Positions 1 through 7,130 are shown, counted from the stretch's first letter. The stretch: DNA of 15,861 nucleotides from JARRQJ01 sp037381915 (GCA_037381915.1 JARRQJ010000060.1:1-15861); one strand, 5' to 3'. Translations and numbers: made by a program. The notes: a model not told the origin generated them from the sequence alone.

Positions 1-83
1 CGGCGACCTTCCCCATTGTAGAGCCTGTTGAGCCCGGCGTAGAGCCTCCCCGGTATACCTCTTTCCGTATATTTCTTATCCAT
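1..83 (-). CDS. possible N-terminal fragment of an unidentified protein, cut by the left edge
   Basis: Reading the minus strand from an ATG at 83, an open frame of 27 codons (beginning MDKKYTERG) continues to the window edge without a stop. An in-frame ATG at 98 would add five residues. I do not recognise the protein. The ribosome site is poor: AAGG directly touches the ATG at 83, and nothing purine-rich precedes the one at 98. A frame this short can stay open by chance, so this may simply be intergenic sequence. Confidence 0.25.
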   Translation of the reverse strand, partial: MDKKYTERGIPGRLYAGLNRLYNGEGR

Positions 84-98
84 CCTTGTCGGCGGCAT

Positions 99-814
99 GC
101 AGTCAAATGGCCGTATTGGCTGAAAGTGTATCATCCCCGGCATGTCACGAGGGCGGGGTCCGGGAACTGATAAAGTTTGCCGCACCCCCAGGCAAGGGAG
201 GCGGCTTATAAATAGGCGGATGCTGCCGTGCCGGACTCTTGCATCAATCAGGGACAACCACGATAAGCACCGTTACCTGTCGCATTCACGGCGAAGGTTC
301 CCATTGTGGACGACTGCAACGGGATGCCCTCGCCGCACCGGCGATAACATAGCAGCGCCGTCCGGGCGCGCCGACTTTGAGATGCCCGCCGGATTCGGCT
401 ATATTGCGCGCTGCCCTGGATGAACCGGACAGCCAGGTCGAGAATTGGACGGCGCCTAAAAGATCCGACTCCTGTTACCGATAGTTGGATGTGTTCCGCA
501 GCCCGTCCATCCCCGCTGCCGGCATGGCACGACAAATTTAACGGGCGGCGCGGGCAAGCGTACGGGCCGGCGGCTATGAGATGGATGCGACCCGCCCATC
601 CCGGGTTTAAGTTTAAAGTAAGGGAACAATGCCAGTGCTCCCGCGAGGGGACAAAACGACCGTTTCGCTGTCCAATCAGCGGAATACCCGCAGCTGAACC
701 GCTCCTCCCGGTCTTAAAACCCGGGACCGGAAGATGCTGCGACTTTGCACCCATGACTTTTGAACAATATCGCCGAGACAAACGCATTATACCCACATAG
801 AAGGGATTGTTTTC
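99..814. other. long gene-poor leader region upstream of the M16 peptidase gene
   Basis: About 700 bases without a convincing gene. Open frames at 142-423 and 420-800 on the plus strand are rich in Arg, Pro and Cys, lack clear ribosome sites and resemble no family I know. The right part holds a set of nested inverted repeats (599-730, listed separately). Weak sigma-70-like boxes TTGAAC (760-765) and CATTAT (785-790), 19 nt apart, are the only promoter candidate I found close to the peptidase gene. Confidence 0.5.
599..730 (+). ncRNA. candidate structured RNA leader (multi-hairpin, closed by a long-range helix)
   Basis: TCCCGGGTTTAAG (599-611) can pair with CTTAAAACCCGGGA (713-726), giving 13 base pairs with one bulged A. 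Three hairpins fit between the arms: 622-628 with 636-642 (one mismatch), 649-653 with 669-673 (inner pairing AAAC with GTTT), and 676-680 with 693-697. A local hairpin, CCGGTC (708-713) with GACCGG (725-730), uses the same bases as the right arm, so the two folds exclude each other. It ends 84 nt before the peptidase ATG. I recognise no known RNA family. In GC-rich DNA some of this pairing arises by chance, so this is a hypothesis. Confidence 0.25.
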
Positions 815-3568
815 ATGAGAGTTGAATCCACCAGCATCACCGCCCACTCCTGTCACCAAGCTACTGCCCATCATTTCCCATCGAGATCCAAACCGCGCCC
901 GTGGCGCCAATGGATAATAGTGCTGGCGGTCGTCGTCCTCGGAGGGACGCCGCTGCTGGGCTCGGCGAAGAACGCGCCTGACGTTGAGAAGAACGTCACG
1001 CGGGCGACCCTCGATAACGGTCTGCGCGTGGTGATTATCCGCAACCCCCTGGCGCCCGTGGTCTCCACGGTGATGAATTATCTCGTGGGTTCCGACGAAG
1101 CTCCAAAAGGTTACCCCGGAATGGCCCATGCCCTGGAGCACATGATGTTCCGCGGCACCCCCGATCTTTCCGCCGATCAGTTGTCGGCGATCGGCGCGGG
1201 GATGGGCGGCAGCTTCAACGCTCAAACCCGTCAGCATCTCACCCAGTATTTCTATACGGTGCCCGCCCAGGATCTGAACGTTGCGCTGCATATCGAAGCG
1301 GCGCGCATGCGTAATATCCTGTCCAACGAAAAACTCTGGGACAAGGAGCGCGGCGCCATCGAGCAAGAAGTCGCGGCGGATATGTCAAACCCGCAATACG
1401 TATTTTATACGCGCCTGATCAAACATCTCTTCGCCGGTACTCCCTATGCCCACGACGCGCTCGGGACGCGGCCGTCCTTCGATAAGACCACTATCAAGAT
1501 GCTGCATAAATTCTACTCCACCTGGTACACACCCAATAATGCCATTCTGGTCATCAGCGGCGCGGTGCAACCCGACAAGGTGCTGGCACAAGTCAAGACC
1601 TTGTTCGGATCCATCCCACGCAAAAAGCTGCCGGCGCGGCCCGCGGTCCATCTGCAACCGGTCAAAGCCATCACATTGCATCAAACCACCGACCGGCCCT
1701 TCAGCGTGGTGACCATCGCGATGCGCATGCCGGGGTATGACAGCCCGGACTATGCAGCGGCCCAGGTCCTGGGCGATGTCCTTAACAACCAGCGCGCCGA
1801 TTTGTACGGCCTGGTGGTTAAGGGTGACGCCCTGGGGGCCGGCTTCGATCAGAACGCCCTGCCCAAAGCGGGGTTAGGCTTCGCGACGCTGCTGTTCCCC
1901 GCAGGGAACGATCCCAAACCGCCCTTGCATAAATTGAAGGCGATACTCACCCATTACGCCAAGAACGGGGTGCCCCCCGACCTAGTGGCGGCGGCCAAAC
2001 GCCGTCAACTGACCGCCGTGGAGTTTCGCAAAAATTCGGTAAGGGGGCTCGCCATGATGTGGGCCGAGGCCCTGGCATCCCAACGGCTCCACTCTCCTCA
2101 GGACAGTATTGATGCGATTCAGCGGGTGACGGTGGCCGATGTCAACCGCGTCGCCCGCACCTATTTTAATTTCTCCCATGCGGTGACAGGCATACTCACC
2201 CCGTCACCGTCGGGCAAACCCGTTTCTTCTCAGGAATTCAAAGGCGAGGAATCCTTCTCCTCCAGCCACGTCAAGGATGTGAAACTGCCCAAATGGGCGG
2301 CGGCGGAACTGTCCCGTCTACCCATGCCCAAATCACTGATCAACCCCGTCGTCTCCACGCTGCCCAACGGTCTCACCTTGATCGTTCAACCGGAAACCAT
2401 AAGCGATACCGTCAGTCTGACCGGCCGCATCAAGCATAATGCCGACATCCAGACCCCGAAGGGCAAGGAAGGCGTGAGCAACGTCCTGGCACACCTGTTC
2501 TCCTTTGGCACCACGCATCTCGACCGCCTGAGTTTCCAAAAGGCGGTGGACGACATCGGGGCCGAACTCGATGCGGGCACCAGTTTCTACGCACAAGCGC
2601 TGACGGACAATTTCGACCGTGCCGTGGCATTGGTAGCCGACAATGAATTGCACCCGGCACTGCCAAAAAAGGCGTTCTCCATCGTCAGAACCCAGGTGGC
2701 GGCTTCCCTGAAAGGATTACTGCAAAGTCCGGATTATCTGACCCAGCGGGCGTTGCACACCGCTCTGTATCCCGCTGACGATCCTGCCCTGCGCGAGGCG
2801 ACGCCGAAGACAGTCACTGCGCTGAGCTTGAAGGACGTGCACGACTATTACCACAGCGTGTTCCGGCCGGACATGACCACCATCGTGGTCATCGGCGATA
2901 TCACCCCGAAAAAGGCCCGGGCGATAGTGGAAAAATATTTCGGTTCCTGGAAGGCCGAAGGACCCAAGCCCAATACCTTGCTGCCCAAGGTTCCGCTGAA
3001 CAAGCCGTCGGTGACGCATGTACCCGATGCCAGCCACGTCCAGGACCAGGTCACCCTGGCCCAGACAATGGGGCTGACACGCTTCGATCCTGATTATTAC
3101 GCGCTGCAGTTGGGCAATCATGTGTTAAGTGGCGGATTCTACGCCAGCCGCTTATACCACGACCTGCGTGAAGAGGCCGGACTGGTTTATTTCGTCGGCT
3201 CATCGGTAAATGCGGGCGAAACCCGCGGTTTGTTCTCGGTAAGCTATGCCAGCGATCCGCCCAAGGTGGCGCAGGCGCGCGCCATGATATTGCGCGACTT
3301 GACCGCCATGCAGACCACCCCGGTCAGCAAGGATGAACTGCATCAGGCCAAATCCCTCATCCTGCGCCAAATCGCCCTGTCGGATGCGAGCCTGAACAGC
3401 ATCTCCAACCGCCTGCTGGCGCATGCTCTTATCGGTCTGCCCTTGGATGAAACCACGCGGGCGGCGCATCGCTACTACGACATGTCCGCCAAGCAGGTGC
3501 AGGATGCCTTCAAAAAGTGGGTGAACCCCGAGAACCTGGCACAGGTTGTCGAGGGGCCGCCGCGCTAG
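815..3568 (+). CDS. M16 family zinc metallopeptidase (two-domain, insulinase/pitrilysin-like), exported
   Basis: A 917-residue protein, close to the usual length of bacterial two-domain M16 peptidases, which degrade peptides inside a clam-shell chamber. The inverted zinc motif HALEH lies at residues 105-109, with the third ligand Glu expected in the segment IEQEVA (183-185). The C-terminal half (about 350-917) repeats the fold without a zinc motif. It keeps the typical segment SGGFYASRLYHDLREEAGL near residues 773-791, which in this family helps hold substrate. The N-terminus has about 30 polar and basic residues followed by a hydrophobic stretch (33-49), so it is probably exported or membrane-anchored with an unusually long n-region. 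The ATG follows GAAGGGA by 8 nt, and no other Met occurs before residue 87. The gene stands alone. Family assignment is firm; the substrate is unknown. Confidence 0.93.
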   Translation: MRVESTSITAHSCHQATAHHFPSRSKPRPWRQWIIVLAVVVLGGTPLLGSAKNAPDVEKNVTRATLDNGLRVVIIRNPLAPVVSTVMNYLVGSDEAPKGYPGMAHALEHMMFRGTPDLSADQLSAIGAGMGGSFNAQTRQHLTQYFYTVPAQDLNVALHIEAARMRNILSNEKLWDKERGAIEQEVAADMSNPQYVFYTRLIKHLFAGTPYAHDALGTRPSFDKTTIKMLHKFYSTWYTPNNAILVISGAVQPDKVLAQVKTLFGSIPRKKLPARPAVHLQPVKAITLHQTTDRPFSVVTIAMRMPGYDSPDYAAAQVLGDVLNNQRADLYGLVVKGDALGAGFDQNALPKAGLGFATLLFPAGNDPKPPLHKLKAILTHYAKNGVPPDLVAAAKRRQLTAVEFRKNSVRGLAMMWAEALASQRLHSPQDSIDAIQRVTVADVNRVARTYFNFSHAVTGILTPSPSGKPVSSQEFKGEESFSSSHVKDVKLPKWAAAELSRLPMPKSLINPVVSTLPNGLTLIVQPETISDTVSLTGRIKHNADIQTPKGKEGVSNVLAHLFSFGTTHLDRLSFQKAVDDIGAELDAGTSFYAQALTDNFDRAVALVADNELHPALPKKAFSIVRTQVAASLKGLLQSPDYLTQRALHTALYPADDPALREATPKTVTALSLKDVHDYYHSVFRPDMTTIVVIGDITPKKARAIVEKYFGSWKAEGPKPNTLLPKVPLNKPSVTHVPDASHVQDQVTLAQTMGLTRFDPDYYALQLGNHVLSGGFYASRLYHDLREEAGLVYFVGSSVNAGETRGLFSVSYASDPPKVAQARAMILRDLTAMQTTPVSKDELHQAKSLILRQIALSDASLNSISNRLLAHALIGLPLDETTRAAHRYYDMSAKQVQDAFKKWVNPENLAQVVEGPPR

Positions 3569-3586
3569 GGATGATACCGACGGGAT

Positions 3587-3618
3587 GGCGGGAAGTCTCT
3601 TATGCGGGGCTTCCCGCC
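3587..3618 (+). terminator. strong hairpin after the M16 peptidase gene, without a T-run
   Basis: GGCGGGAAG (3587-3595) pairs perfectly with CTTCCCGCC (3610-3618) around a 14-nt loop, starting 18 nt after the stop codon. The position suits transcription termination or mRNA 3' end protection. The following bases (AGACGCG) contain no T-run, so it is not a textbook intrinsic terminator. A second perfect hairpin, CGCGACG (3627-3633) with CGTCGCG (3643-3649), follows at once. Confidence 0.45.
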
Positions 3619-3840
3619 AGACGCGTCGCGACGGTCACGCAGCGTCGCGGCTTGCAGCGTCCCCTTCCTTTGATGCGGTGAAAGAAGCGGTCCTTGATTT
3701 GCCGGTACCGCCCCTACGTTACCCTCTTATCACTATCGACGAATTGTTACCGTCGCATTGACTACTCGTTCCCGCCCGACTCCAACCGGCATCGATTCAA
3801 CCGTCGAACACGTTGCGGCATATTTACCTTGACAATATCG

Positions 3841-3856
3841 ACAATGTGTACATTGT
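3841..3856. promoter_or_regulatory. dyad-symmetric operator, candidate enhancer (UAS) for the neighbouring sigma-54 activator
   Basis: ACAATG (3841-3846) and CATTGT (3851-3856) are perfect inverted arms around TGTA. The spacing ACA-N10-TGT is what a Fis-type dimer would contact, although NifA itself uses the opposite TGT-N10-ACA. The half-site GACAAT also occurs at 3831-3836, just upstream in direct orientation. The dyad centre lies about 117 bp before the transcription start predicted from the sigma-54 promoter, within the usual 80-150 bp range of activator sites. The overlapping TTGACA at 3829-3834 could instead be a sigma-70 -35 box, but no good -10 box follows at 16-18 nt. Binding by the activator encoded at 4678 is inference. 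Confidence 0.45.
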
Positions 3857-3938
3857 TCGCCGGCACCGCATACGACGCGCACTGGCAAGGATCCGATTAT
3901 TTATATCCGTGATAACACCTTAGGAGAATACTTCGTCA

Positions 3939-3955
3939 TTGGCACACTCATTGCC
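3939..3955 (+). promoter_or_regulatory. sigma-54 (RpoN) -24/-12 promoter
   Basis: TGGCAC (3940-3945) and TTGC (3951-3954) match the -24 and -12 elements of the sigma-54 consensus. GG (3941-3942) and GC (3953-3954) are separated by exactly 10 nt, the near-invariant spacing. The start would fall near 3965, giving a leader of about 29 nt that contains the ribosome site of the small membrane protein gene. An AT-rich patch (about 3896-3907) between the upstream dyad and the promoter could help bending. Promoters of this class need an AAA+ activator, and one is encoded at 4678-6303. Confidence 0.75.
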
Positions 3956-3993
3956 ATACTCCCGATGACCCATAATGCAGAGGAGTAACGTTC

Positions 3994-4230
3994 ATGAACA
4001 CCAATGTCAAAACTCACGAGCAAGTCATTCGCTCCATCTTTTCGCTGCTCATCGCCGTGGCGGTGTTGTCATTGCCGCAACTTCCGCCATGGCTGGCGCT
4101 GGTGGCGATCTACCCGTTCTTTACCGCTTTGATCGGCTGGGACCCCTTCTACGCGGCCTTCAACGCCTTACGTCGCAAACCACAGACATCCGTTCTTCCG
4201 CATCGCGTATCCCACGGCGTTACCGGCTGA
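3994..4230 (+). CDS. small inner-membrane protein, DUF2892 / YgaP-like membrane domain
   Basis: A 78-residue protein with the layout of stand-alone DUF2892 proteins: an N-terminal NTNVKTHEQVIRSI stretch, then two closely spaced hydrophobic segments (about residues 17-30 and 32-48) ending in LIGWDPFYAAF. In the family as I recall it, this position usually reads GWCPLY, so the Cys is replaced by Asp here. The C-terminal 20 residues are basic and polar, without a further domain. Relatives occur as the membrane domain of the rhodanese YgaP and alone near sulfur-metabolism genes; the role of the stand-alone form is not settled. The start follows AGAGGAG by 8 nt. The gene has its own sigma-54 promoter and terminator, so it appears to be a single-gene transcript. 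Confidence 0.8.
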   Translation: MNTNVKTHEQVIRSIFSLLIAVAVLSLPQLPPWLALVAIYPFFTALIGWDPFYAAFNALRRKPQTSVLPHRVSHGVTG

Positions 4231-4297
4231 CGACATTCGCTGTCTCCGGACAACGACAGTTGCATCTGAACAACTATCTCCAATAATCTCCCCTCTT

Positions 4298-4329
4298 CGT
4301 GAGAGTGCCTGTGCACTCTCACGCTTTTT
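4298..4329 (+). terminator. intrinsic terminator of the DUF2892 gene
   Basis: CGTGAGAGTGC (4298-4308) pairs perfectly with GCACTCTCACG (4313-4323) over 11 bp around the loop CTGT, followed by C and five T (4325-4329). It lies 67 nt after the stop codon and would separate this transcript from the activator gene. Confidence 0.9.
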
Positions 4330-4369
4330 AGCGTAGTTCCATTCACAGTCGTTCCGCCGTGCTGGGACA

Positions 4370-4414
4370 GTGCCGACATTTACAGCGTTCTGAATCCGAT
4401 TAAGGTGTCGGCAC
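4370..4414. repeat. perfect 9-bp inverted repeat, possible operator pair or RNA hairpin
   Basis: GTGCCGACA (4370-4378) and TGTCGGCAC (4406-4414) are exact reverse complements separated by 27 nt. The spacing of about 36 bp between arm centres is more than three helical turns, which would suit two protein half-sites, but a large-loop RNA hairpin is equally possible. The regulator, if any, is unknown. Confidence 0.4.
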
Positions 4415-4463
4415 CTGGCGTAAACTCGATGCTGCCGATGAGCGCGGATCGAATAGCGTCGAC

Positions 4464-4479
4464 TGTGACGCATATCACG
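4464..4479. promoter_or_regulatory. CRP/Vfr-like binding site upstream of the activator gene
   Basis: TGTGACGCATATCACG matches the CRP consensus TGTGA-N6-TCACA at nine of ten defined positions. It lies about 200 bp before the activator start codon and roughly 95 bp before the TATAAA at 4568. It overlaps a small hairpin, GCGTC with GACGC. Occupancy by a CRP/FNR-family protein is inferred from sequence only. Confidence 0.35.
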
Positions 4480-4677
4480 GTAGATACGGGTAGGGTAACG
4501 TGTATCCTACGGAACTATTCATTTTCGCGGGCGTCGTAGCTGATGGACGATAAGGCATGACAAACAATATAAATTTTCTAAATGATCTACCCAGGTATGG
4601 ATGACTGCGATGAGGGACGCGTGAATTCGGTCTGTCGTCATGCGCCTGTCACCGTAGTTTGATATTGAATAAGAGGC

Positions 4678-6303
4678 ATGATGGTATCTTTATCCTTCGC
4701 GAAAGACATGAGCCCGATCACCGCTGCAGATACCCCTGCGTTGTCATCAGATCAGGCGGCCGTTATCCATGCGGCTGCGCAATTGATCGGCACATCGCTC
4801 GACCTCAGCGTCAGTATCGGCGCCGTCCTCAAGCTGCTCGCCGAGCGTCTACACCTCAAAAAGGGGCGGGTCATCCAGGCCGACGCCGATGGCGGCCTGT
4901 TGCGCGTGACCTATTCCCATGGACTCAACGATCGGGAAATCGCCAACGGCATTTACGCCATTGGCGAAGGCGTGACCGGCCGTGTCATGAGCAGCGGCGA
5001 GATCGCCCTCGTTCCGGATGTACACAAGGAACCGGCCTACATCGGACGCATTTCATCCATTGAATCCACGCGCATCCTGCCGGCCTATATCGCGGTGCCC
5101 ATCATGCAAAACGATACCTGCATCGGTGTACTGGCGGTACAACGGGAATCCTTGGATCCGCCTCAATCCGCAGGCGATATTTATGTGCTGCAGATCACCG
5201 CGGCCATGATCGGCCAGATCCTGCGCATCCACACCCTGATCGGCGAGCGCACCGGGGAGCTGATGCGCGAGAACGCTCACCTCAAACGAGTCAAGTCCAT
5301 GGAAGACGCCGCCGTCCACGGCATCGTGGGCCAAAGCACGGCGCTGCGCCGCGCCCTGAGCGAGGCGGAGAAGGCCGCCGCCTCCAGCGCCACCGTCCTG
5401 CTGATCGGCGAATCGGGCTGCGGCAAGGAGCGTTTCGCGCGCATGATCCACCTCGCCAGTGCGAGACGCGACAAACCCTTCGTCTGCATCAATTGCGCGG
5501 CCATCCCGCCCAACCTCCTCGAGGCGGAACTGTTCGGTCACGAGAAGGGCAGCTTCAGCGGCGCCACCGCCCAGCGTAAGGGCAAGTTCGAGATCGCCGC
5601 GGGCGGCACACTGTTTCTCGATGAAATCGGCGACATGACGCCCGACCTGCAGGCGAAACTGCTGCGCGTGTTACAGGAAAAGACCGTGCAGCGCATCGGC
5701 TCCAATGCCGAGATCCCGGTGGACGTGCGCATCATCAGCGCCACCAACCGCCAGCTCAACGATGCGGTCAAGAGCGGCGAATTCCGGCTCGATCTCTATT
5801 ACCGCCTCAACGTCCTGCCCATCCACTTGCCGCCGCTGCGTGACCGGGACGGCGATATCGAACTATTGGCCTTGTATTTCCTGGCCCGCTACAACCAGCA
5901 GCAACACCGCAATGTACTGTTCACCGGCAAGGCCTTGCGCTGCCTGGAGTCCTACGACTGGCCGGGCAACGTACGCCAACTGGAAAACGTCATCGAACGC
6001 CTGGTGATCATGTCTGATGCCGACTTCATCACCAATGATGAGATCGACCGCATCCTCGGCACGGAAACCGCCATTACCCTGGACGACCTGGAAGGCGACG
6101 GCGGCCGGCGGCGCGGCAGGCCATCTACCCCACCCGCCGTGGAATCCTTTAAACCCCATAAGAAAGTCTGCGCCGACGAGCGCACCAGAATCATCGAGGT
6201 GCTGCGCGAATCCGACGGCAACAAGACACTTGCCGCCCGCCGCCTGGGCTTGAGCACCCGCCAATTGTACTATCGTCTGACAAAACTCAAGATCGAAGCG
6301 TAA
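4678..6303 (+). CDS. NifA-like sigma-54-dependent activator (GAF - AAA+ - Fis HTH)
   Basis: A 541-residue enhancer-binding protein that would use ATP hydrolysis to open sigma-54 promoters. It has an N-terminal GAF sensor (about 25-185), a coiled linker (186-210) and an AAA+ domain (about 214-450) with Walker A GESGCGKE (244-251) and Walker B TLFLDEIGD (311-319). The loop that touches sigma-54 reads GSFSGA (291-296) instead of the usual GAFTGA. An Arg-rich, AT-hook-like segment RRRGRPSTPP (477-486) precedes the Fis-type helix-turn-helix (about 500-538). It resembles NifA in layout, but I see no Cys-rich oxygen-sensing linker and no nif genes nearby. AGAGG lies 1 nt from the first ATG and 4 nt from the second (4681), so the true start may be the second; Met 11 (4708) is also possible. 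The best nearby target is the promoter at 3940. Confidence 0.9.
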   Translation: MMVSLSFAKDMSPITAADTPALSSDQAAVIHAAAQLIGTSLDLSVSIGAVLKLLAERLHLKKGRVIQADADGGLLRVTYSHGLNDREIANGIYAIGEGVTGRVMSSGEIALVPDVHKEPAYIGRISSIESTRILPAYIAVPIMQNDTCIGVLAVQRESLDPPQSAGDIYVLQITAAMIGQILRIHTLIGERTGELMRENAHLKRVKSMEDAAVHGIVGQSTALRRALSEAEKAAASSATVLLIGESGCGKERFARMIHLASARRDKPFVCINCAAIPPNLLEAELFGHEKGSFSGATAQRKGKFEIAAGGTLFLDEIGDMTPDLQAKLLRVLQEKTVQRIGSNAEIPVDVRIISATNRQLNDAVKSGEFRLDLYYRLNVLPIHLPPLRDRDGDIELLALYFLARYNQQQHRNVLFTGKALRCLESYDWPGNVRQLENVIERLVIMSDADFITNDEIDRILGTETAITLDDLEGDGGRRRGRPSTPPAVESFKPHKKVCADERTRIIEVLRESDGNKTLAARRLGLSTRQLYYRLTKLKIEA

Positions 6304-6351
6304 TCCGCCCCCCCAACGCGCCCTGTCCCCAGCGGCATTGCGTTGCGATCC

Positions 6352-6373
6352 TGTCTCTGGCGAAAAAGAGACA
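6352..6373 (+). terminator. weak hairpin after the activator gene
   Basis: TGTCTCT (6352-6358) pairs with AGAGACA (6367-6373) around an 8-nt loop, 49 nt after the stop codon. There is no T-run on either strand, so termination is uncertain. Confidence 0.3.
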
Positions 6374-6446
6374 TGCTGACCGAGCGGTTCCACTCATCAC
6401 ATCGGCAAGCATCTTGAGCGTCGACTATACAAGCCTACACCCTGCG

Positions 6447-6481
6447 CAGAGAAAGCCGCCGCAGTCGTATGGCCGCGGCGG
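6447..6481 (-). terminator. probable intrinsic terminator of the small acidic protein gene
   Basis: On the minus strand CCGCCGC (6481-6475) pairs with GCGGCGG (6462-6456), followed by the T-rich CTTTCTCTG. It begins 9 nt after the stop codon at 6490, a typical position. The T-run is interrupted, hence moderate confidence. Confidence 0.45.
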
Positions 6482-6489
6482 GGAGCCGG

Positions 6490-6798
6490 CTATTGGCCGT
6501 CGTCGCCCATGTCGGAATCCCCCTCTTCGGAATCCTGCATGTCATTATTGTCATTCATATCATTGCTGTCGTCATTCTCGCCCATCCCTCTGTCGTTTTG
6601 CATTTTCTCCGATATTTCCACACACTTTTTCACCCACGCATCCAAGTTATCCTCCTTCATGCCGTGCTGCACGGCCATGACCCGGCACTGTTCCTCAATG
6701 CTGGAGGACGCCTCGTGCATGGAACCCTGCTCCTCCGCGACCGCGGACCAAGACATCAAGGACAGGACCAATCCCACGCCTAACGCAACTTTGTTCAT
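6490..6798 (-). CDS. small secreted acidic protein of unknown function
   Basis: 102 residues starting at the ATG at 6798, chosen because GAGGAG lies 7 nt upstream and the product then begins with a clean signal peptide (MNKVALGVGL...SAVA, likely cut after residue 21 or so). The frame stays open for 36 more codons upstream, but that stretch looks non-coding. The mature part has two Cys about 22 residues apart (CRVMAVQHG...WVKKC) in a short helical region. An extremely acidic, Asp/Asn/Met-rich tail follows (about 70-102, such as NDMNDNNDMQDSEEGDSDMG). Similar small periplasmic proteins with paired Cys exist in gammaproteobacteria, but I cannot assign a function. The tail could bind cations; this is inference from composition only. 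Confidence 0.7.
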   Translation of the reverse strand: MNKVALGVGLVLSLMSWSAVAEEQGSMHEASSSIEEQCRVMAVQHGMKEDNLDAWVKKCVEISEKMQNDRGMGENDDSNDMNDNNDMQDSEEGDSDMGDDGQ

Positions 6799-7130
6799 GG
6801 AAAGCTCCTCGCTACCAAAGATAAAGAGATTTATCTCCCGCCCACGGGCAAGGCCGCAGGCGGCAATCCACTGTAATCGAGCGGCCGCACGCCTGTCGAT
6901 AGACATAAGTCAGATAAATTCTCCGGTCCTTGCGCAAGCACCGCAGGGCCTTCGCCCGCACCGCAAAGTCACGGACGGGAGACGATCAAAACGGATAGGG
7001 ACCGGCGGAGACCGCCGAGCGGCGAGTTATCTTCTTGGTTTATACGCTGATCCACACGCTAGCGGTAGCGACGTCGTCCCCGGACCCGCTGCATCCGCAA
7101 CAGACAATCGATCAAACGGTGTTACAGAGA
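6799..7130. other. gene-free stretch between the PDH operon and the small acidic protein gene
   Basis: About 330 bases with no supported gene. It would hold the minus-strand promoter of the small protein, for which I find no clear boxes, and the PDH operon 3' end. Notable are the hairpin at 6819-6836, the 10-bp palindrome CTTGCGCAAG (6929-6938) and the short stem CGGCGG with CCGCCG (7003-7017). On the minus strand that stem is followed, 14 nt later, by TTTT, so it could be a weak terminator for the PDH operon. Confidence 0.45.
6819..6836 (-). promoter_or_regulatory. hairpin/palindrome just upstream of the small acidic protein ribosome site
   Basis: AGATAAA and TTTATCT are perfect 7-bp arms around a 4-base loop, about 21-38 nt upstream of the start codon and directly before the Shine-Dalgarno sequence. 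As RNA it would form a small AU-rich stem in the leader; as DNA it is an 18-bp operator-like palindrome. Which role applies cannot be told from sequence. Confidence 0.4.

Larger units (their letters stand above)
4330..4677. other. upstream region of the sigma-54 activator gene, no gene seen
   Basis: About 350 bases without a coding region. Two signals stand out: a perfect 9-bp inverted repeat (4370-4414) and a CRP-like palindrome (4464-4479), listed separately. An AT-rich stretch at 4561-4585 includes TATAAA (4568-4573), which could serve as a -10 box, but no good -35 box precedes it. No GG-N10-GC sigma-54 element was found here. Confidence 0.5.

Noticed and set aside
525..541. TGGCACG resembling a sigma-54 -24 element
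   Set aside because: The expected -12 GC is absent (TT at that spacing), so the essential half is missing.
420..800. 126-residue plus-strand frame before the M16 gene
   Set aside because: No ribosome site, no hydrophobic core or domain, and it crosses the inverted repeats at 599-730.
248..1366. 372-residue minus-strand frame across the leader and start of the M16 gene
   Set aside because: It overlaps the conserved zinc-motif region of the peptidase on the other strand, and its composition is not protein-like.
3829..3857. Sigma-70 promoter starting with a perfect TTGACA
   Set aside because: No acceptable -10 box lies 16-18 nt downstream. The sequence is better explained as part of the dyad and its half-sites, though a weak promoter cannot be excluded.
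4678..6303. Calling the activator nifA
   Set aside because: No nif genes are in the window, the oxygen-sensing Cys linker is absent, and the candidate dyad is not the TGT-N10-ACA NifA site; only the domain layout is shared.
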